Shown in pieces: positions 24,515-32,296 of a DNA stretch of 34,400 nucleotides. The notes under the pieces are model-generated. The model saw only the letters and a program-made list of their open reading frames with translations. It did not search any database and was not told where the DNA came from. The DNA is from Rhodothermaceae bacterium (lineage in GTDB: Bacteria > Bacteroidota > Rhodothermia > Rhodothermales > JAHQVL01). Each line of letters begins with the position of its first letter. The first letter of the stretch is position 1. The stretch lies in assembly GCA_019634345.1 (NCBI GenBank), contig JAHQVL010000230.1, positions 1 to 34,400 of the forward strand, in the 5' to 3' direction. Position numbers and translations under genes: made by a program.

Positions 24515-27250
24515 TCACCTAAGCAATACCATAGATTTTGTAAAAGCACGTTCAGGTGTTTCCAATCGATACAAATACGTACCGCTGGGTAAACTTGATG
24601 CGTCGATACGTACTTCGTAATGGCCGGCTGATTTTATTTCATCCACTGGACGCTGAACTTCACGCCCTAAGATGTCATAAACCGCTAGTCGGATTCGAGC
24701 GGTTTCCGGTACACTGAATCGGATCGTTGTTGCTGGATTAAACGGATTAGGGTAGTTGCCTTCCAACACATATTCGGTGGGAATGCCTCCTGAAACTTGG
24801 GCGGATGATTTACTGAAGGTATCTGTAGCTTTCGCACTCAGATTGTTGCTTGCAATACTGGCAGATTCCAAAACATTGATCCTGATTCGGTGAGGCATCC
24901 CTTGTTTCCCAGAGGCTTTAGTTTCAGGGTACGGAGTAGCCATCAGGTACTGCTCTCCTTCAGAGAAAGAGCCCTCTAAATAATTCCCTTCAAGATCACG
25001 AAACAGCGCATAAGGCGAGATTTCTTCAACATGTGCATATGTACCTGGATTTATATTGAATCGCACACTTTCTACGGGTCCGCCTTCAACGTGAGCCATT
25101 ACATTCAAGTGGACAGGAAGTGAAGCAGGATCCAATACAACTTCATCCTTGAGTTCAAAAAGCTCAGAATTAGAGGCAGCGTCAATCAGGAAAAACCGAG
25201 TTATTCTACTGCTGGTGTCTGCACGGATCACATCAAAGAGAACCTGGTTTGTGTCTGCCGATAAACCAGCACCATAGTCTTTGCTGTAAGATATAGCCTC
25301 AAGGAGATAGGTACCTTCGGTGAGTGAACCGGGTGTATAATCAGCTTCAACATCTCCAAAGAGTGTATAGGGTGGAATAGACTCGATACGCTCATAATTG
25401 CGTCCCAGCAAAGACAATGCTACGCTTTCTACCTGATCAATTACAGTTAGTACGACGTCATCGCTCGCTGTAGCACCGAGATCATCTTTGACAGTTAACG
25501 TAATTGTATGCTGGCCGGCAGGCAATGCCACCACACTTTCAGCATGCGAGCCAAGAACGTTTCCTTCTGAATCCGACCATGTATAGCTAAACCCAGGTAC
25601 TTCCGTATGCCCCTCGCCCAACACAAAACGCTCACCCATGCATGTATTTGCCCTGATCGAAAGAGTGGAAGGCAAGGTGTCCAGATTTAGGAACCCGCCG
25701 TCTTTAATTGGCTTTTCGTCAATAGGCTCGTCGGTTTCAGCATTAACAAGGGTGAAGTCGGATACAGTTGAGCAGTTCATCTCCTGGTTCACACCAGCGT
25801 TCACCACAAATAGCTGGTTCGGTTTAGCCTGGCTATTTCGGTTGTTCAAAGTAAAACGAGCATAAACAACCTGCGCCTTTTCATTAGTTTGAAGTACTCT
25901 GGCTACCCGATTCCCAACTGTAGGCGGATTAAAGGTGTGTGTTTCTTCTGCTGTATAGGTAGCACGTGCACCTGCATTAGCGCTGGTGGCAATTTCCAGT
26001 TTCGCATTAATTAGTTTGTCTATCGCCAAAGTCCCAATCCCACTCTCTGCATCTCGTAAAGAGAATCGGCCAAATGCCTCTGGCATCGATTGGACTGAAT
26101 CTTCGCGGTTTATTGGAGGCGTTCTATCTCGACCTCCACATGCTGGTGGTTGCGTCAGTGCTGCAGTACATCTCCCCGAGCCGGTCTGCCGATCAATAAA
26201 ACCCTGTCGAACGAGAAAGTTGGTTGCCGCGAAGGCTGCAGCAAAGGGATTTAATTCCACTCCACTCTCCTCAGAACAATACAGACTGTGATGCAATCCG
26301 CATGCATCATAACCACCTCTCTCGGCTGACCGATCGTGCAAGGAGCAGCTATAATCAATTGGAGAAAGGTAAATGGCTCTACTTGTACCCCTACCTGCAC
26401 CGCAATGCCATCCCCAGTCCTCTGACATAGGCTCCATTTTACATCCATCATCCAGCAAACACAACGCTGATTGAGCTAACATTTGTCCGTACGTCATCGA
26501 GAATCCCCGTCGACCCTGGTGAGGAAATTGACCGCCAACCCAATACATATTTCCTGTACTGACTCCCACCAGTGGTGTACCTGCAAGAACAGTTGTTGCA
26601 GAAGCATTGTATCTTGGAGATTCAGAGATCGGTTTGCAATGCTCAATATTTATGCTTTGGACTTCTGCATATTCACCTGCATTCTCCAGAGATGTTAGTC
26701 TAAAGTACATGGGAATGTGAGTTGCATTAAATGCAACATATACTGCTCCATCAGACTCTTGGGAAAGAAAAACGCCTGTCGGCTTCAGGTCAACAGTTTT
26801 TAGCCAAGAGGCAGTGCCTGGTTTGCTCCAAGAGGCAAAGCCCTCGCGTAATGGGACACTATCGCATGCTGAGCCTGACTGATAATAAGCCACTTTGGAT
26901 TCTGTACCAGGAATCAGAATGTGGAATGGTTCGCCATCTCCTCCGCCATCCTGTATAGTTATCCTATACCTCCCTGAGGTTACATCTCCCCAAAACGATA
27001 TGGCGAGTGGATCTTTTCTCTGTTGTTCGAGAATGCCTTTCCCAGAAAAAAGGGCAGGTAACTCACCAGGAAAGGATGACGCGATTTCAGATTGAGCTTG
27101 AGCTATTCCAGGGTATGGAGATACTCCGAATACGAGGGTCACCAATAGAACAAGAATGCTCTTTACAAGAGGTGATGCCACCTTTTCAGAGAGGCTCGAA
27201 TATATACCTTTGTTATTATTTATTTCGTAGACATACGGAAATGAAAACAT
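24515..27250 (-). CDS. T9SS-secreted protein with a phospholipase A2-like active-site motif, PKD domain and repeat units
   Basis: The 911-residue protein starts at ATG 27250 with a 28-residue leader before the hydrophobic core (KSILVLLVTLVFGV) and a probable cleavage near AQA-Q (about 52). Residues about 280-365 contain WHCGAGRG and then D299-Y-S-C302-S-L-H305-D306. These match the calcium loop and the DxxCxxHD catalytic helix of secreted phospholipase A2 in order and spacing, in a Cys-rich stretch. PLA2 enzymes hydrolyse the sn-2 ester of phospholipids with calcium. A PKD-like domain follows (about 540-604; FSYTWSDSEGNVLG). Two PPYTLFGD/SPYALFRD repeat units flank about 620-780. A T9SS sorting domain closes the protein (about 824-911; NYPNPFNPATTIRF, DILGREVQ, GTYLYRLE). 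Export is well supported; lipase activity is inferred from the motif alone. It lies downstream of the hybrid sensor gene. Confidence 0.85.
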   Translation of the reverse strand: MFSFPYVYEINNNKGIYSSLSEKVASPLVKSILVLLVTLVFGVSPYPGIAQAQSEIASSFPGELPALFSGKGILEQQRKDPLAISFWGDVTSGRYRITIQDGGGDGEPFHILIPGTESKVAYYQSGSACDSVPLREGFASWSKPGTASWLKTVDLKPTGVFLSQESDGAVYVAFNATHIPMYFRLTSLENAGEYAEVQSINIEHCKPISESPRYNASATTVLAGTPLVGVSTGNMYWVGGQFPHQGRRGFSMTYGQMLAQSALCLLDDGCKMEPMSEDWGWHCGAGRGTSRAIYLSPIDYSCSLHDRSAERGGYDACGLHHSLYCSEESGVELNPFAAAFAATNFLVRQGFIDRQTGSGRCTAALTQPPACGGRDRTPPINREDSVQSMPEAFGRFSLRDAESGIGTLAIDKLINAKLEIATSANAGARATYTAEETHTFNPPTVGNRVARVLQTNEKAQVVYARFTLNNRNSQAKPNQLFVVNAGVNQEMNCSTVSDFTLVNAETDEPIDEKPIKDGGFLNLDTLPSTLSIRANTCMGERFVLGEGHTEVPGFSYTWSDSEGNVLGSHAESVVALPAGQHTITLTVKDDLGATASDDVVLTVIDQVESVALSLLGRNYERIESIPPYTLFGDVEADYTPGSLTEGTYLLEAISYSKDYGAGLSADTNQVLFDVIRADTSSRITRFFLIDAASNSELFELKDEVVLDPASLPVHLNVMAHVEGGPVESVRFNINPGTYAHVEEISPYALFRDLEGNYLEGSFSEGEQYLMATPYPETKASGKQGMPHRIRINVLESASIASNNLSAKATDTFSKSSAQVSGGIPTEYVLEGNYPNPFNPATTIRFSVPETARIRLAVYDILGREVQRPVDEIKSAGHYEVRIDASSLPSGTYLYRLETPERAFTKSMVLLR
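26156..26419 (-). other. phospholipase A2-like segment within the T9SS protein
   Basis: This stretch encodes about residues 278-365. The Ca-loop-like CGAG (283-286) is followed 13 residues later by D299-x-x-C302-x-x-H305-D306, the spacing of Asp42, Cys45, His48 and Asp49 in classical PLA2. Further cysteines (C317, C325, C361) could form disulfides. Confidence 0.55.
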
Positions 27251-27383
27251 GATAACTACCTTAAGATTTAATAGTAATAGGTGATGATTTTGCTTCCCGG
27301 CCTATTGAGCGAATGTGGATGACCGATTAGCATCGAGATGTGAAGAACTTAGAATGGCAAGTTGATTGGCTTACGACACACCT

Positions 27384-27437
27384 TTAGACATTTCCGACCC
27401 TGGCGACTTTATCTAAGGATCTGTCGGTTTTGTCTAA
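27384..27437. promoter_or_regulatory. dyad between hybrid sensor gene and PLA2-like gene (candidate operator)
   Basis: TTAGACATTTCCGAC (27384-27398) and GTCGGTTTTGTCTAA (27423-27437) are inverted complements at 12 of 15 positions; only the three central bases of each arm differ. The arms are 24 bases apart. It lies 134-187 bases upstream of the PLA2-like start codon and 31 bases after the sensor stop. The neighbouring sensor has an AraC-type output, which makes an AraC-type operator attractive. A transcript-end hairpin of the sensor gene is the alternative, but no T-run follows. Confidence 0.5.
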
Positions 27438-27467
27438 GAGAGGAAATAAGGAGGGTAGATTACGAGG

Positions 27468-30400
27468 TTAGGCCTCTCCAATAAAACTGGTGGGAGATTT
27501 CCCGAAGCGCTCCTTAAAGCATCGAGTGAAGTAGGCCGCATCATTAAAGCCGACACGAAATGCAATTTCCGAAATGGCGCCAGCGTTCTTCTTGAGTAAT
27601 TGCGCTGCTCGATCGAGACGGCTCATACGTATAACAGCATTGGGAGTCTCCCCAACGAGCGCTTTTACCTTTCGCTGTAATTGCCTTGGACTCATAAACA
27701 GGAGCTCTGCCAGGGCGTCTACATTAAATGTAACATCCTCCATATGCTCTTCCACAATATCGTGCAAACGCCTGAGGAACTGCTCATCAGCAGACATCAC
27801 CTCTACTTCACTGGGGTAGAGCAGCAATTCTTTCTTCAAATGATGTTGCAAGGACTCACGTAAGTGCAATAGGTTTTTTACGGTGGTCAGCAGTTCTTTT
27901 TCGTTGAAGGGTTTAGTCAGATAGATATTTGCACCCGTTCCTAACCCTTCAAGCTTTCGTTCTTCAGAAGCACCTGCAGTTAGCAAGATGATGGGGATAT
28001 GATTCAGGACTTTATCTTCCTTTACATTTCGGCTGAACGTAAAACCATCCATTACAGGCATCATCACATCGGCTATAATTAAATCTGGAACAGATTCTCG
28101 GGCAATAGTCAATGCCTCCTGGCCATCCCGTGCTTCCCGCACCTTGTACAACGGCTCGAGACATTCTTTGAGGAGGCGTAGTATAGATGGATTGTCATCC
28201 GCAATCAAAAGGGAGTATTGCTCTTCATGAGGGCTGTTTTCCTCTTCTCCATTGCTTTGGTTTTCCTGTAAGGTAGGGGTAGAGAATTGGAGTGATGGGC
28301 TTGGGGGACGATCAAGAAGTTCGCTGCGTTGATCCATGACGAGTTCATCGGAGTTGAAGTGGCCGCGTCCTTTCAGCAAGGATAGAACAAAAATACTTCC
28401 AATTCCGACTTCACTATCTACGGTAATACGTCCTTTGTGTAATTCAATCAACTCCTTTGTAAGATGGAGTCCAATTCCGGTGCCTCCATGCGCGAGTTGC
28501 ATCGAATCATCCGTTTGATAAAATCGGTCAAAAATATGATCAATTTTATCAAGTGGGATACCAATCCCTGAATCCTTTACAACAATATCGATAGACCCAT
28601 CATTGGGATGATGCTCTACAACCTGGACTCGTACCACCCCATCAGGTGCAAACTTAATTGCATTGGAAAGCAGGTTATAGAGTGCCTTTTCTATAAAATC
28701 AGGGTCATAGTACAATTGTATCTCTTCTTGGTCTGTCCTGAACTGTAAGTCAACGCCTTTGCTTTCCGCATAAGAAGTGAACGACTTCACAATAAAACCT
28801 ACAAATTCTATGATGTTACCCTGCTGCACATTTAACCTCATTTTGCCAGCGTCAATCTTAGCCAGGTCAAGGATTTGCTTGGTCAGCCTTAGAAGATGAT
28901 GCCCCCCCTGTAGCATACCGCTCAATTGCGATCTGGTAACAGAGAGTTCGTTTGATTCTGAATCAGAAAGTAGACGTTCAAGGGGAGCATTGATAAGTGT
29001 TAGTGGGGTTCGGAACTCGTGAGATATGTTGGCAAAAAATCGGGACTTTACTTGATCCATTTTTTGCAATTCTTTATTTGCTTTTTCTAGCTCCAGGGTC
29101 CGCTCTTCTACTCTCTTCTCTAAGTCCTCAGCATGCGCCTTCAGCTTGTTTTCGGCCGCACGTATCGATTCTGTCATTCGGTTAAAATTCTGGGTAAGCC
29201 GGCCAATCTCATCATGCCTTTCGACGGGAACTCGGACGTCTAAGTCACCATCATTTACTCGATGAACACCAGATAACAGTTTGTAAATCGGTTTGACGAT
29301 ACTTGCATTAAGAAAAAGAGGAAACGCAACTAGAATAAAAATGGTGGAAAATAAAATGAAATAGGCCAGACGAACTACTTTACTGTGTGCAAACCGCCTG
29401 AAACGCATCCTGTAATCTTCGTAAACGGGTGCGAGAGGGGCAGATGTAAATGTGGAAGACGTCGACAAAAGAGGAGTCTCCGAATGCTCTACCTCCAATC
29501 CAGGATGGATCCCCCTTATGCTACCTGTTGCTGATCCATATACTAATGGAGCTTCAATGTTATCATATGAGAATTTGAAGCTCCCATCACTCTTAAGTAC
29601 TAATTGGAACGTATTGTTTTTTGTTGTGCTCCATTGTGGTATTTCGAACCATGTAATAGTCGCTGTACCTTGTTCTCTTTTAACGTACACTCCCCCTTGT
29701 ATCGAGGGATCGAGATCCATAAATAAAGGAGCTATTTTGGGAGTTGCCGTATAAAACTCATTGTAATAAACCGACCCGATCCGGTGTATAACATGATCTG
29801 GAAGACGAATTGGCTCTCCGAATGCGATCAACCCATTCGAGTTTATGTAGGCCTCCGTCCATTCTCGGCCATAGAAGGGAAAACTAAAACCGAGTTCAAC
29901 CTTCCGATTATCTTCATCACCCAGGTTTAGATCCTCACCAATTTGCGCATCAAAGTCGAAAGGTATACGCTCGATCAAATACATCTCGCTCGTATCCCTT
30001 GTAAACCTGAGGCTTTCTTTATCAGGATTACGGATGTCACTCTCCTCAAGAAGCTGATTGGTTGAATAGATCCCGATCCCAGCCAATCCAAGAATGGCAA
30101 GTACCGTTACCAATGAAATTCCAATCAACCTGATCTGTAAAGAGGTTGGCGCTGAAGTATAACTGACATAAACAGCAACAAATCCAGCCAGATAGGTCAA
30201 CACGCCAATCTCCAATATGTACAGAAGCATTTCTAATGGTATCAACCCTGCATCTCGTAAAGATGCTGCAAGAGCTACCAGCACGATGAGCCCATTGAGG
30301 CAGGCAAACGTCGTATGCGCTCTTGTTTTTCTCGCATCGACTCCCTGATAGTGAATTGCTTTTCTTACATGAACGGCCAGGACCCAACAAATCATTATGG

Positions 30401-30818
30401 GAAATAGAAAACCTATTACCAACAAAGGCATGTTATGAAACGGGCCAAAACGAATTAATTGAAAGGCTACATAAAATAAGAGCCCAACTGAAAGTATCCC
30501 TGTGGTTACAAATACAATTCTCGATTCCTTTGGAAAAGGGTTACCTAAGAACGTATAGGCAAATTGAATCAATACAGTAAGAGAAAAGAAGAGAATCGTG
30601 TGTTGATTGATCGTAAAGTAGTATGACCAGTATGCACTTACTGAGATCGATATAAAAATGCTGGCAAATAAAAGGAAATTAGCCCCGAAAAATGCAATGA
30701 GAAAGCGCGTTGAGGAAGAGTTGTCTTTTATCCTGAGAAGAGATAAAAGAATGATGCCGACCAAGACTAATTGAGTTAAGGCAGGTATAGAAGCCGGTCG
30801 AAGAAGGAACCAGTCCAT
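27468..30818 (-). CDS. hybrid two-component system: multi-TM sensor histidine kinase, receiver and AraC DNA-binding domain in one protein
   Basis: The 1,116-residue protein has about eight N-terminal membrane helices (12-251). An extracytoplasmic beta domain follows (about 252-480; LGFSFPFYGREWTEAYINSNGLIAFG, a NIDO-like signature), then another TM (484-505). HAMP is next (about 508-560) and then a coiled coil. HisKA has phospho-acceptor H600 in FFANISHEFRTPL. HATPase motifs are N-box NLLSNAIKFAP, G1 DSGIGI and G2 GGTGIGL. A receiver follows (about 868-985; Asp pair DD874-875, phospho-Asp917 in IADVMMP, Lys969 in LTKPF). The C-terminal AraC-type HTH spans about 1015-1115 (SPRQLQRKVKALVGETP, ISEIAFRVGFNDAAYFTRCFKERFG). 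Signal sensing outside the cell should therefore alter transcription without a separate regulator. It starts 34 bases after the papain-like gene (likely operon) and precedes the PLA2-like gene. The ligand is unknown. Confidence 0.93.
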   Translation of the reverse strand: MDWFLLRPASIPALTQLVLVGIILLSLLRIKDNSSSTRFLIAFFGANFLLFASIFISISVSAYWSYYFTINQHTILFFSLTVLIQFAYTFLGNPFPKESRIVFVTTGILSVGLLFYVAFQLIRFGPFHNMPLLVIGFLFPIMICWVLAVHVRKAIHYQGVDARKTRAHTTFACLNGLIVLVALAASLRDAGLIPLEMLLYILEIGVLTYLAGFVAVYVSYTSAPTSLQIRLIGISLVTVLAILGLAGIGIYSTNQLLEESDIRNPDKESLRFTRDTSEMYLIERIPFDFDAQIGEDLNLGDEDNRKVELGFSFPFYGREWTEAYINSNGLIAFGEPIRLPDHVIHRIGSVYYNEFYTATPKIAPLFMDLDPSIQGGVYVKREQGTATITWFEIPQWSTTKNNTFQLVLKSDGSFKFSYDNIEAPLVYGSATGSIRGIHPGLEVEHSETPLLSTSSTFTSAPLAPVYEDYRMRFRRFAHSKVVRLAYFILFSTIFILVAFPLFLNASIVKPIYKLLSGVHRVNDGDLDVRVPVERHDEIGRLTQNFNRMTESIRAAENKLKAHAEDLEKRVEERTLELEKANKELQKMDQVKSRFFANISHEFRTPLTLINAPLERLLSDSESNELSVTRSQLSGMLQGGHHLLRLTKQILDLAKIDAGKMRLNVQQGNIIEFVGFIVKSFTSYAESKGVDLQFRTDQEEIQLYYDPDFIEKALYNLLSNAIKFAPDGVVRVQVVEHHPNDGSIDIVVKDSGIGIPLDKIDHIFDRFYQTDDSMQLAHGGTGIGLHLTKELIELHKGRITVDSEVGIGSIFVLSLLKGRGHFNSDELVMDQRSELLDRPPSPSLQFSTPTLQENQSNGEEENSPHEEQYSLLIADDNPSILRLLKECLEPLYKVREARDGQEALTIARESVPDLIIADVMMPVMDGFTFSRNVKEDKVLNHIPIILLTAGASEERKLEGLGTGANIYLTKPFNEKELLTTVKNLLHLRESLQHHLKKELLLYPSEVEVMSADEQFLRRLHDIVEEHMEDVTFNVDALAELLFMSPRQLQRKVKALVGETPNAVIRMSRLDRAAQLLKKNAGAISEIAFRVGFNDAAYFTRCFKERFGKSPTSFIGEA

Positions 30819-30852
30819 ATTGTGGATTAGGGGATAAATCGGGTGCTATAAA

Positions 30853-32037
30853 TTAGCTAAGCCTACCAATCAACTTCAAGTTTGAGCTGGACTGTAAATC
30901 GCCTGGGGTTACATACCCTGCCATTGATTCCTCTGTGAATCGTAGCCCCTCATCACTCTCAGTTAGTTTTATGTTGTTAGCAATAAAATACCTGTACTGA
31001 AGTATTGTTAGTAATTCATCAACTGATTGGGATTCAAGATCAATTGGAAACTCATCACCAAATGAATCACCCATGTCAACAAGCTCAGGATACGCCTCAT
31101 CCAAAATACCTAAACGGTACTTCCCCTTAGGCCGCGCTATCTCAAAGCATTTGTATACCAGGCCGCTGCAAACAAACCGTTCTTCGCCATCTGGAAAGAT
31201 ATATTTGTTGATCACCTCGATTAATTGGATGAGTAGCTCTTTGATAATTTTCTTGAGCCGTTCGTCTCCTGGCACACGCTTTAGGATAACCAATACGGCC
31301 AACATGAATAACTGTGGAAAATTATATTCTGGTTTTTTCTCTTTGTATGTAGTAATTATTTTTTCAACTGGCTTGCTGGACCACCCTTTTTCCCCCATCT
31401 CCTTGCCATCGTCAGATATGAAGCGGTACACATGAACATATGACTGGCGTCTATTAAGGAGATTAAGGCTCTCTACACAGAGACCTTCTTTGTGCATATC
31501 CACAGAATTCTTACCATCAAAAATTCCCGCATGGCTATAATCGCTCTTATCTAGGTACCATATTGCTTCACTGATGCATGACTTGCCATAGGACAACAAA
31601 ACATCCCCTGCTTTCACCTCCTTATCCGTTACTACATTATAGTTACAAAAATCAGTTCCTTTTGGCTCTCTAGGAACCAGTTCCTTCATTACTTCACAGA
31701 TTAGTGCAAAGATGTCGTCGATGGACATCTGGAGACTGGACTTAAGATCTACATCTCCCAGACTGTGATCCGGTTCCAACAAAGTCAATACACTTATCGG
31801 AGCTTCTCCCAGAAAATCGGAATGACTTGTTAGTGAGTTTAATATCGATGGATTATTACTAATCACATCAAATGACAAAGACTTCAGTTTGTCCATCGAA
31901 CGTAGTAATGCATTCGCTTTCTTCTCGGAAAGATGGATTCCCTGCTCAGTTAGCACACCTAGTGGATCAAGAATGAATCGTGCACGAAAATCCGGATCCT
32001 GTTTAATCCGCTTTTTTAGATTTGAATAAGAAGACAC
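30853..32037 (-). CDS. YiiX-like permuted papain-fold hydrolase with N-terminal RiPP-leader-like (NHLP-type) segment
   Basis: The 394-residue protein starts at GTG 32037; a stop (TGA) lies upstream in frame with no ATG between, and the next Met is residue 48. Residues about 5-50 (IKQDPDFRARFILDPLGVLTEQGIHLSEKKA, shown in part) match the pattern DPxFRxxxxxDPxxxLxxxGI of nitrile-hydratase-like leader peptides and related RiPP precursor leaders. Residues about 140-300 fit the circularly permuted NlpC/P60 papain-like family. GDVLLSYG is followed by YSHAGIF with catalytic His169, a polar E185/E189 region, and the late catalytic Cys290 in FVCSGLVYKCF. Family members cleave amide or ester bonds (peptides, lipids or cell wall). 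There is no signal peptide, so it should be cytoplasmic. It lies 34 bases before the hybrid sensor gene. The hydrolase call is good; the leader resemblance is from pattern recognition. Confidence 0.75.
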   Translation of the reverse strand: MSSYSNLKKRIKQDPDFRARFILDPLGVLTEQGIHLSEKKANALLRSMDKLKSLSFDVISNNPSILNSLTSHSDFLGEAPISVLTLLEPDHSLGDVDLKSSLQMSIDDIFALICEVMKELVPREPKGTDFCNYNVVTDKEVKAGDVLLSYGKSCISEAIWYLDKSDYSHAGIFDGKNSVDMHKEGLCVESLNLLNRRQSYVHVYRFISDDGKEMGEKGWSSKPVEKIITTYKEKKPEYNFPQLFMLAVLVILKRVPGDERLKKIIKELLIQLIEVINKYIFPDGEERFVCSGLVYKCFEIARPKGKYRLGILDEAYPELVDMGDSFGDEFPIDLESQSVDELLTILQYRYFIANNIKLTESDEGLRFTEESMAGYVTPGDLQSSSNLKLIGRLS

Positions 32038-32089
32038 GGCTTGCTCGTTTGTGGGTCTGGTAAGCGATTGATAATATAGCCAACCTCAG

Positions 32090-32140
32090 GCTAACAAGCG
32101 CCTATACGATTAAATATAATCCAGGCGCAATCTTGTTGGC
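32090..32140. promoter_or_regulatory. imperfect hairpin in the divergent region
   Basis: GCTAACAAG plus CGCCT (32090-32103) pair with AGGCGC and CTTGTTGGC (32123-32140), with a short bulge on the right arm. It lies 53 bases before the papain-like start on the minus strand and about 157 bases before the DUF4173 gene on the plus strand. The role is unknown; a regulatory site or a leader RNA hairpin are both possible. Confidence 0.3.
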
Positions 32141-32212
32141 GGTGGCTAATGTTTGACATGGTCCTCTTCTCGAGTACTCAAACTAAAAATGCAGGAATAT
32201 GCAACCCAATCT

Positions 32213-32229
32213 ACTTTACATCGTAAAGT
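32213..32229. promoter_or_regulatory. perfect 7-3-7 operator-like dyad before the DUF4173 gene
   Basis: ACTTTAC-ATC-GTAAAGT is a perfect palindrome with a 3-base centre, ending 67 bases before the DUF4173 start codon at 32297. Its size and symmetry suit a small dimeric winged-helix repressor (PadR- or BlaI-like sites are similar). No such regulator is encoded in the window. Confidence 0.55.
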
Positions 32230-32296
32230 CCTTTGATCAATACCTTTTGATAGCCCCTCTCCGCATAGCTCGTTGATTTTAGTCATTGCACATCAC

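Noticed and set aside
24367..24549. 60-residue minus-strand open frame downstream of the PLA2-like gene
   Set aside because: It spans the intrinsic terminator and overlaps the end of the larger gene; composition looks non-coding.
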